Below, in pieces: positions 33,486 to 40,486 of a stretch of DNA of 64,000 nucleotides; position 1 is the first letter of the stretch; each line of letters starts with the position of its first letter. Below the pieces are notes generated by a model. The model was not told the origin of the DNA. It saw only the letters and a program-made list of their open reading frames with translations, and did not search any database. The stretch is from Paenibacillus caui. GTDB lineage: Bacteria; Bacillota; Bacilli; Paenibacillales; Paenibacillaceae. Location of the stretch: the NCBI RefSeq assembly GCF_019904135.1, contig NZ_JAIOGQ010000011.1, positions 62,001 through 126,000 of the forward strand. The letters are read 5' to 3'. Position numbers and translations under genes: made by a program.

Positions 33486-34463
33486 TCATATGGAGGCGGG
33501 TTGTGCGATTTCTTTCAGAAGGTTTTCACTGCTCTTTTCCAGCTGCATCGGGAAAAGAGCTGTTTTCTCCGGAGCCAACGCCTTCAACTCGGCGAATACG
33601 GCGGAGGAGGCGTAAATTTTATCTGACCGCTCAAGCGCGTTCGACAGCGGCTGACGCTCATCCAGGCCGAAAGCGTCCGAACGGATTTGCGAAATGCCGG
33701 CATCCCGGACCCGGGTGGCCATCCACTCGCCGCCGGTTTTGCCAAGACAGACAAAGCTTACGGAGGTCTCCGGCTTAAGGCGCGCCATTTCAAGAAGGAA
33801 GGCGGTATCCACAGCCGCGCCAATGACAATTATCTTTTTATCGTACCTTGAAAAAAGCTTCCGGACCTCTTCGGCATGATTCAAGGTTGTAACCACAACA
33901 TCGGAATGATGAACGGCTTCCGATCCCCGGCTGTCATCTCCGATCAAGTCCTCCAGGAAAGCTGTCTTGACCTCGCCGCCCGTTACGCGCTGGATCTCGC
34001 CCCGATAGAAAAGATGGTCGTGTCCCCGGCATTCGACAAATAGAATGCGCAAGCGCCCGGACGGCTGATTGTTGCTGAGCAGGGTGTAGGCCAGGCCGGC
34101 AACAAACAAAGCGTTCAAGTTGATGCCGCCGGTTTTAGCCTCTTCGATTGTTTTGATCAGGATACGTTCCATGGGAAGGCGTTCTCTGCGCAGCTGCTCT
34201 GTCTCCGCGCCATTTGCAACCTGGGTGCCGCGCCCTTTTTGCATGGTCACCAGACCTTCGTCCCGCAGCTGGTTATATACCCAATTTACCGTATTCCGAT
34301 TCAGATGAAGCAAGTCTGCCAATTGGCTTGCCGAAGGGAGCATGTCCCCCGGCTTGATGCGGCCGATTCCGATCAACCATTTCAATTGTTCCTTGATTTG
34401 CGTATTTACGCTGAACGATAGATCAGGATCGACCTTTAGAAGAAGTTCATTTTGGTCCACCAA
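33486..34463 (-). CDS. GntR-family transcriptional regulator with large effector domain
   Basis: A 325-residue regulator. A GntR winged helix occupies about residues 15-85 (LPSASQLADLLHLNRNTVNW and DEGLVTMQKGRGTQV). The C-terminal 230 residues are not the common FCD, UTRA or aminotransferase domains; they contain RILFVECRGHDH and KKIIVIGAAVD and look like an alpha/beta fold. It is divergent from the HPP gene, with a 163-base intergenic region, and probably controls it. Effector unknown. Confidence 0.8.
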   Translation of the reverse strand: MVDQNELLLKVDPDLSFSVNTQIKEQLKWLIGIGRIKPGDMLPSASQLADLLHLNRNTVNWVYNQLRDEGLVTMQKGRGTQVANGAETEQLRRERLPMERILIKTIEEAKTGGINLNALFVAGLAYTLLSNNQPSGRLRILFVECRGHDHLFYRGEIQRVTGGEVKTAFLEDLIGDDSRGSEAVHHSDVVVTTLNHAEEVRKLFSRYDKKIIVIGAAVDTAFLLEMARLKPETSVSFVCLGKTGGEWMATRVRDAGISQIRSDAFGLDERQPLSNALERSDKIYASSAVFAELKALAPEKTALFPMQLEKSSENLLKEIAQPASI

Positions 34464-34626
34464 TAAACCTCATTTCATAGTTATCTAGTCATTAATAATA
34501 TTGTACATCCAATGGAGGGGAAAGTACAGCTCGCGAAATATGGGATGGTAATTGAGAATTGACAAATTAAACATTGTATTATATACCTAAATTACTATTT
34601 AACTATGAATATGGAGATGGTGGAAA

Positions 34627-35148
34627 GTGAATAGACGGTTAAGGGGTTATTTTGCGAAAATGAACGGGGCGGGGAGAAGTCCGCTCAAAGTGCTGCCGCG
34701 GAATGCGGCAATTGGAGCTGTGGGAGGGTTTATTGCCATTGCGATCCTGGCGGTGCTGACGGATTTTACGCCTGAGGTCTGGATTATGGCTCCGTTTGGC
34801 GCAAGCTGTGTGCTTGCTTTTGGGGTATGGGACGCTCCCTTGTCCCAGCCGCGGAATATTATTGGCGGACATGTCGTATCGACATTGACAGGCTTGACGC
34901 TATATCACCTCTTCGGCAAAGGAACCCTAATTATGGCGATTGGCGTCGGTTTGGCGATCGGACTTATGATGCTCACCAGAACGACTCATCCGCCGGCAGG
35001 AGCGGATCCGCTTGTTGTCATCATGGCTGGCAGCGGATGGTCGTTTCTCTTTGCTCCCGTTCTCATAGGGGCTGTTGTTATTGTTCTGGTTGCGCTTCTT
35101 GTGAACAATCTGGATAACAAGCGCCGGTACCCTACATTCTGGTTGTAA
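34627..35148 (+). CDS. HPP-family membrane protein
   Basis: A 173-residue protein with four hydrophobic helices and the signature THPPAGADPL (about 119-128), plus WIMAPFGASCVLAFG near 56. HPP proteins in some bacteria and chloroplasts are linked to nitrite transport; function here is unproven. Start is GTG 34627 after GGAGATGGTGG. No operon partner follows; it is divergent from the GntR regulator. Confidence 0.85.
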   Translation: MNRRLRGYFAKMNGAGRSPLKVLPRNAAIGAVGGFIAIAILAVLTDFTPEVWIMAPFGASCVLAFGVWDAPLSQPRNIIGGHVVSTLTGLTLYHLFGKGTLIMAIGVGLAIGLMMLTRTTHPPAGADPLVVIMAGSGWSFLFAPVLIGAVVIVLVALLVNNLDNKRRYPTFWL

Positions 35149-35189
35149 TGTACCGAAGAACTACATCCTTTAAACTGTTTCAAAGGGCT

Positions 35190-35276
35190 TTATGGCGAGG
35201 CTGCGGAAGAACCTTCTGCGCCTGCGTTACGCTTTCTATCTTATCCACCGAGAGGACGCCCTCTTCAAGCGAGGCT
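35190..35276 (+). other. Intergenic segment with a tiny uncertain ORF
   Basis: The 228 bases between the HPP gene and the TnpB remnant contain only a 28-codon frame (MARLRKNLLRLRYAFYLIHR, then EDALFKRG). It has a poor binding site. It could be a fragment of the gene interrupted by the element or simply chance; I make no functional claim. Confidence 0.2.
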
Positions 35277-35397
35277 AGGAGCTAAGGGGGCGGTGAATCG
35301 GTGACTTCCTCGTCATTCAGTCAAAAATCCTTCCCTGTAAAGACCCAATTATGTTAAAATAAAACAGAACGTATGTTTGTATAATAGGAGTGAAATC

Positions 35398-35922
35398 ATA
35401 TCTACGATCGCATACAAAACGTTGCAAATTGAAATCAAAAAAGGTCACCGCTTATTCCCCTACTTTGAGCGGATGTGTCAGGAATCCAAGCATTTATTTA
35501 ACACGACCAACTTTTACATCCGTCAAGTTTTCACGGCTTTCCGGCAGGAGAAGCCCCTCCAACCGTTGCAACAAGAGGTGCTGGACACGCTGAATCGATA
35601 CATCGGGGTCATGAATGAAAGACAGCTCCAAGCTTATCAGTCGAGAGTCGCGTTGACGGAAGAAGCTTTCACATCCAAAGCCAGCTTTCTGGATCACGAC
35701 CCGTTGCCCGGATATGAAGAAGGGAAGACATGGGCGTTCTCAGGAAAGCGGATCAAACGTGGCTTATATCAAAGCCTGCAAGGTTTAATCCATGCAGATG
35801 TGAACGGTGCGGCGAACATTTTACGAAAAGTAGTCCCAAAAGCTACGGCTTATGGGATAGAGGGGTTGGACGGTAATCAGCCCGTCAACGTGTCAACTCC
35901 ACTGGTGTTAAGCATTCGGTAG
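35398..35922 (+). pseudogene. tnpB: Internally deleted IS605-type TnpB (RNA-guided nuclease) gene
   Basis: The frame starts like a TnpB (STIAYKTLQIEIKKGHRLFP) and ends like one (GLIHADVNGAANILRKV, the final RuvC-like aspartate region), but it is only about 175 residues instead of 350-400. The central RuvC I/II and zinc-ribbon regions are missing without a frameshift. The expected start codon is ATA (35398) rather than ATG, after a TAGGAG site. An upstream TTG at 35377 is in frame. It cannot be an active nuclease. Downstream sequence resembles the element's right end and guide RNA scaffold. Confidence 0.75.
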
Positions 35923-35992
35923 TTACGATTGACACACCAGAAACCCCCACTCCAACCGAAGCGTTAGCGGAGGTAAGTGGCGGGAGTATTCA
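35923..35992 (+). ncRNA. Putative omegaRNA 3' scaffold/right end of the TnpB element
   Basis: After the TnpB stop, CCCCCACTCC (35944-35953) can pair with GGAGG...AGTGGCGGG (35970-35984) with small bulges, and the element seems to end at GGGAGTATTCA (35982-35992). This is the layout of IS200/IS605 right ends, where the omegaRNA scaffold ends and the guide begins. Directly after it an unrelated coding frame starts. Confidence 0.45.
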
Positions 35993-36004
35993 TTTGTACT
36001 CGCT

Positions 36005-36079
36005 TCTCAGGATGAAAGGGAAAGGCTGAAGGAGTTGAAGGACCGGGTTACAGGCCGATCCTTTCAGCTCGGGAAGTGA
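36005..36079 (+). pseudogene. C-terminal tail of a gene interrupted by the TnpB element
   Basis: Immediately after the putative element end, an open frame reads SQDERERLKELKDRVTGRSF, then QLGK and a stop. The charged helical sequence and strong coding look suggest the last 25 codons of a real protein whose body was lost or displaced by the insertion. I do not recognise the parent family. Confidence 0.4.
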
Positions 36080-36090
36080 AGGGGAGCCTG

Positions 36091-36375
36091 TCAGATCGTT
36101 TCCTGAAGGCGTTTGGTAGCGATAAATTCGATAATTTCATAGTCGGCAATCTGTTTGATCCAAAACGGATCTTCTTTAATAATTTGCTCAAGCTCATCTT
36201 TCGATACTTGATCCGCTATGATGACCCCGCCATTTCGGGGAACTTTTGGGCCCGAAGCCAGAAAGACCGATTTTTCATAATACTTGTCGAGAAACTTGAT
36301 GTGCTCATCTCTCGTTTCATTTACTTTTTCAATGGCTGCCTTATACTTCAAACTAATGATAAACAAATGCCTCAC
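36091..36375 (-). CDS. YciI-family protein
   Basis: A 94-residue YciI-like protein (dimeric alpha+beta barrel related to muconolactone isomerase). The segments RDEHIKFLDKYYEKSVFLAS, GPKVPRNGGVI and IKEDPFWIKQIADYEIIEF are family typical; the H and D positions of the putative active site are present. GTG 36375 gives the usual xRHLFII start; TTG 36366 lies after AAGGTGAGG and is an alternative. Role unknown; some relatives are dehydrochlorinase-like. Confidence 0.85.
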   Translation of the reverse strand: MRHLFIISLKYKAAIEKVNETRDEHIKFLDKYYEKSVFLASGPKVPRNGGVIIADQVSKDELEQIIKEDPFWIKQIADYEIIEFIATKRLQETI

Positions 36376-36631
36376 CTTTTTCGCTGTATATTTATTCCGA
36401 ATAATCGGATTGCCACAAGATTTCAGGTTCAAACGGGCTTACTCGTTATGTAAAATCTTGTTTATAGTTTCTATTATGCCACCACTCTGCCTCGAGCTCC
36501 AGTCCATCCGAAACCGGACTTGATGACGGCGCGGTTTAATTTACAAAATGCTGTACGCTCTATTACGTTGCGTTAACAAACGGGGAGTAGTATAAATTTG
36601 TCAAATTCAATCGTGAGAGGCAGGGTAAGGA

Positions 36632-38806
36632 ATGAAACGCAAACGGAAATGGAATAAGAGATTACTGGCGCCGGTGCTTGGACTGGCCGTCGTATTACCG
36701 GCGGCGCTGCCGATCCATGCAGCCTCAATCCAGGCGACCGTGAAATCTATCGAATTCATTGGTATGGCCGCTCCTGCAGATGCGAAGCAAATGGCGCAGG
36801 TTTATTCCGGCGCATCGGTGAAAGTCACTTACAGCGACAATTCCGTCAAGACGTTCCCGCTGACGTACAAAACGCTGTTCAAGTCCACGGATTCGATCGG
36901 CGGAACGATCGCAGGCGTCTCGGTCGACGCTAAAGGCAAGCCGATCATGGATACGAGCGTTCCGAACAACCCGGTGCCATTCGTCTCCGACTCGCCGGAC
37001 GCCAACAGCCTGTTCCAGGTGCCGGGCATGAGCCCGACTGGACTCAGCGGCAACGCGCTGTCGCTTGTCACCCACTATGAATACATTACGGCCAACAACG
37101 CGGGTAAATCCGCATACGGCATTGTGCCGGCGAGCATGAGCCTGACGAAGCTGGACCAGAACAAGAAGACGGGCGAACTGACGCCTACAGAATTGAACAA
37201 AATCGATTTCTCCGGTGTGGCCGGACTTTGGATTCCGTGCAACGGCTCGCTGTCGCCATGGAATACGCATCTAGGCAGCGAAGAGTATGAGGCGGATGCG
37301 CGCGCTTATGAGGCCGATCCGAAGCAGACTTATGTAGGTTCGTTCGTACAGAACTATTACCAGGATACGACCAAGGTCGGCAATCCGTACAACTACAACT
37401 ACATCGTTGAAGTGACCGTGAACAAGGACAACACTTCGAGCGTCGTCAAGCACTACAGCCTGGGCCGCTTCTCGCATGAGCTGGCTAAAGTAGCGCCTGA
37501 CAACAAGACGGTTTACTTCGGCGATGACGGCGGCAACACGATGCTGTTCATGTATGTAGCCGACAAGGAGAAGGATTTGTCCAGCGGCACGCTGTACGCG
37601 GCCAAATGGATCCAGACGAGCGCGGCGAACGGCGGCTCCGCGAATCTGCAATGGATCAAGCTGGGCCATGCCAGCGACAGTGAAGTGAAAAGCTATATTG
37701 ACCAAGGCTTGAAATTCAGCGATCTGTTTGAAACGTCCGACAAGCCAGCGGACGGCTTCAAGGCGATCAAGACATATCCAAGCGGGAAAGTCGAGTATTT
37801 GAAGGTGAAACCGGGTATGGAGAAAGCTGCTGCTTTCCTGGAATCCCGCCGCTATGCCGCACTGCTCGGCGCAACTTCCGAGTTTAACAAAATGGAAGGC
37901 GTTACGCTAAACGTACAAGACAAGAAAGTTTACGTTGCGATGTCCTATGTCGAGAAGGCGATGGAGAAGGATGCCAAGGGCACGGATCCAGTCGATGACA
38001 TTCATGTAGACAAAATTTCCGCCGGCGTTACATATGAGCTGGCCTTGACCGGCGGCCAGAAAGACAAGAATGGAGCGGCGATCGACAGCGCCTACGTGCC
38101 GCAGACGATGAAGGGCCTCGTATGGGGCGAAGATCTGGCGACGCCTGACGCCAAGGGCAATACGGCGGCCGACGACAAGGTCGCGAATCCGGACAATGTG
38201 TCTTACTCGGAGCAGCTGCGTACGTTGTTCATCGGTGAAGACAGCGGCAAGCACGCCAACAACTACGTATGGGCGTACAACATCGACACGCATCGGCTGT
38301 CCCGCATCCTGAGCACGCCATCCGGCGCGGAAGCGACCGGCCTGCAGGTCGTGGACGATCTGAACGGCTTTAGCTACGTGATGAGCAACCTGCAGCATCC
38401 GGGCGATGAAATGATCGTTCCGGAGCCGCTGAAAGCTGAAGTTCTGCACAATATCGACATGAACTTCAATAACCGCAAGTCCGGCATGGTGGGCTATCTG
38501 TCCGGCTTGCCAAGCATGAAGCAGTTGAAGGACGACGCTCCGGTGCTGTCCGGAGGGAACAAAGCCGTAGACAAATCGCTAATCGTACTGCGCGACGAGA
38601 CGAAAGCGGCAGGGGCAACGCTGGAGTGGCACGGGAAGAATAAAGAAGTCGTCGTGACCAAGGGAACGCACAAGCTGACCCTTCGCGTCGGCGCGAAAAC
38701 CGCCCTCATCGATAGCGTGACCGTTAATCTTCCGGTTGCCACACAGGTCGTGAAGGGTAAGGTCATGTTCTCTGCCAGCGTCTGGAACCAGTTCGCAGAG
38801 ACGTAA
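36632..38806 (+). CDS. Secreted PhoX/DUF839-family phosphatase-like protein
   Basis: A 724-residue exported protein. A Sec signal peptide (about 1-31, ending IHAAS) precedes a PhoX-type beta-propeller domain: WIPCNGSLSPWNTHLGSEEY near 190-212, FGDDGGNTMLFMYVA near 291 and LFIGEDSGKHANNYVWAYN near 530. PhoX enzymes are calcium/iron phosphatases that release phosphate from organic esters. Here the export signal is Sec-like rather than the usual Tat RR type, and the metal-site segment has SEE where a Cys-E-E is common in PhoX, so metal content may differ. ATG 36632 follows AGGCAGGG-like sequence. It is followed by a terminator. Confidence 0.82.
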   Translation: MKRKRKWNKRLLAPVLGLAVVLPAALPIHAASIQATVKSIEFIGMAAPADAKQMAQVYSGASVKVTYSDNSVKTFPLTYKTLFKSTDSIGGTIAGVSVDAKGKPIMDTSVPNNPVPFVSDSPDANSLFQVPGMSPTGLSGNALSLVTHYEYITANNAGKSAYGIVPASMSLTKLDQNKKTGELTPTELNKIDFSGVAGLWIPCNGSLSPWNTHLGSEEYEADARAYEADPKQTYVGSFVQNYYQDTTKVGNPYNYNYIVEVTVNKDNTSSVVKHYSLGRFSHELAKVAPDNKTVYFGDDGGNTMLFMYVADKEKDLSSGTLYAAKWIQTSAANGGSANLQWIKLGHASDSEVKSYIDQGLKFSDLFETSDKPADGFKAIKTYPSGKVEYLKVKPGMEKAAAFLESRRYAALLGATSEFNKMEGVTLNVQDKKVYVAMSYVEKAMEKDAKGTDPVDDIHVDKISAGVTYELALTGGQKDKNGAAIDSAYVPQTMKGLVWGEDLATPDAKGNTAADDKVANPDNVSYSEQLRTLFIGEDSGKHANNYVWAYNIDTHRLSRILSTPSGAEATGLQVVDDLNGFSYVMSNLQHPGDEMIVPEPLKAEVLHNIDMNFNNRKSGMVGYLSGLPSMKQLKDDAPVLSGGNKAVDKSLIVLRDETKAAGATLEWHGKNKEVVVTKGTHKLTLRVGAKTALIDSVTVNLPVATQVVKGKVMFSASVWNQFAET

Positions 38807-38850
38807 GCAGCGCTTCCAGAGAAACCTGAAATTTAGACGCAAGACCAAGC

Positions 38851-38888
38851 GGAGAGACCGCCCGGTTCGCTGGGTGGTCTCTCCTTTC
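38851..38888 (+). terminator. Terminator after PhoX-like gene
   Basis: GGAGAGACC (38851-38859) with CCC (38861-38863) pairs with GGG and GGTCTCTCC (38872-38884), followed by TTTCT. Confidence 0.75.
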
Positions 38889-38914
38889 TACCAGGGGAAA
38901 GGGGAATACCTGTT

Positions 38915-40387
38915 GTGAGAACAAGACAAGTAGTCGGTACGACAGCCCGATTTGGAGGCCCGAAACTATGGACCGCTGTGGCGGCCCTTCTGCTGGCAGG
39001 TATGCTGATGCTGCCGGCAGACGCGTACCAAATGGATATGGGGAGCTCCGGCGAGGCAGGCGAAGGCGCGGGATTGCAGGTTACGCTGGATGGTCGTCTG
39101 CTGCCGAATCCGGCGATCGAGAGCAGCGATCTGGGCGAAATCCGGCTGCAGGTGCGCGACGTGGCGGAGGCGATGAACCTGCCGGTCAAATGGGATGCAA
39201 GGCACCATGCGGTCATTGTTGGAGACGGCATGTACCCGGAGGCGAACGGAGGCATGAACGCGGGCATGCATCAGGAGAGCGGGGCCCTGAAGCCGCATAC
39301 GATGGGAAACAGCATCGTTTGGAACGGCAGACTGCTGGCTGCTGACCTGGAGCCGATGCTGATCAACCGGTCCATGACGGTTGTTGCGGATTCGCTTGCG
39401 GACGCGATCGGCCTAGCCTACAAGTTTGACGCCGGACGGCACCGGATTCAGCTGACGACCGCGCAGGCGTCCGAGCAGTTCAAGACGGGGCTTGGGCAGG
39501 TAGAGGACGTCCTGCACGGGAAGGGCATGACGCCGGATATTGCGGCGGACGGCACGAAGGAGTTCACGCTGACCGCGGAGCTGCACGACTGGGCGCCGGT
39601 GAACGGCGTGCTGACGACTGCCTGGACGTTCAACGGCCAGGTGCCGGGGCCGACCATCCGGGTGACGGAGGGCGACCATGTCCGCATCCATTTCATTAAT
39701 CGGCTGCCGGAGCCGTCAACCGTCCATTGGCATGGTATTCTGCTGCCGAATGAGATGGATGGCGTACCGGGACTGACACAGGATGCTGTTCAGCCCGGCG
39801 GCTCGTTCGACTATGAATTTACGGCCAGCCATGCGGGAACATTCATGTACCACTCGCATTACGACGACATGAAGCAGATCGGCAGCGGCATGTACGGCGC
39901 ATTCATTATCGACCCCAAGGCGACGGCTGTCCCGGCGGGAACCGGCGATCTTACGGCACAAACGAAGTACGATCACGATTATACGATGCTGCTGTCCGGT
40001 TTCCACGTGAACACGGCGATGGAAGAGGAGCAGGATTATTTTACGATAAACGGGGTTAGTTACCCGGATACGCCGCCGCTTGATGTCAAGAAGGGCGATA
40101 CCGTGCGAATTCGGCTCATTAACATAGACACGATGGAGCCGCATACGATGCACCTGCACGGCATGGATTTTGCGCTCGTTGCCCGAAACGGCAGTCCGCT
40201 GAAATCGGTGGAGACGATGAACACGGTGCTGATCGGCCCCGGCGAGACAGCGGATATTGCACTGCGCGCCGAAGCGATCGGCAAATGGGTGTTCCACTGT
40301 CATATTCTTGACCATACCATGAACGGCGGTGATATGAGCACGGGTGAGATGGGCGGATTGATCAGCCTGTTGAACGTAACAGAATAG
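38915..40387 (+). CDS. Secreted multicopper oxidase with copper-amine-oxidase-N stalk
   Basis: A 490-residue exported enzyme. After a signal peptide (about 1-38) come stalk-like copper amine oxidase N-type repeats (VTLDGRLL...IRLQVRDVAEAMNLP, and NGRLLAADLEPM...). Then a compact two-cupredoxin oxidase follows from about 210. All copper ligands are visible: HWHG (about 273), HSHYD (about 313), HTMHLHG (about 411) and HCHILDH (about 464), with the type 1 Cys in the last motif and M in GGDM. It may oxidise metals or phenolics at the surface. The start is GTG 38915. The domain fusion is unusual. Confidence 0.85.
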   Translation: MRTRQVVGTTARFGGPKLWTAVAALLLAGMLMLPADAYQMDMGSSGEAGEGAGLQVTLDGRLLPNPAIESSDLGEIRLQVRDVAEAMNLPVKWDARHHAVIVGDGMYPEANGGMNAGMHQESGALKPHTMGNSIVWNGRLLAADLEPMLINRSMTVVADSLADAIGLAYKFDAGRHRIQLTTAQASEQFKTGLGQVEDVLHGKGMTPDIAADGTKEFTLTAELHDWAPVNGVLTTAWTFNGQVPGPTIRVTEGDHVRIHFINRLPEPSTVHWHGILLPNEMDGVPGLTQDAVQPGGSFDYEFTASHAGTFMYHSHYDDMKQIGSGMYGAFIIDPKATAVPAGTGDLTAQTKYDHDYTMLLSGFHVNTAMEEEQDYFTINGVSYPDTPPLDVKKGDTVRIRLINIDTMEPHTMHLHGMDFALVARNGSPLKSVETMNTVLIGPGETADIALRAEAIGKWVFHCHILDHTMNGGDMSTGEMGGLISLLNVTE

Positions 40388-40400
40388 ATAGGGGAATGTG

Positions 40401-40440
40401 ACCGTCCGGAGCTTTATTTTACGTTCCGGACGGTTTATCT
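40401..40440 (+). terminator. Terminator after multicopper oxidase
   Basis: ACCGTCCGGA (40401-40410) pairs perfectly with TCCGGACGGT (40425-40434), followed by TTATCTT. It can serve both convergent genes. Confidence 0.8.
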
Positions 40441-40486
40441 TGGCCTTTTATCGGTCTGCTTTTTGGCGTATCCTTAAATGAACCGT

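Noticed and set aside
36541-36580. Pho box before the PhoX-like gene (TTACAA, TTACGT, TTAACA)
   Set aside because: The hexamers are not at a constant 11-base spacing and some intervening repeats do not match, so PhoP control is not supported.
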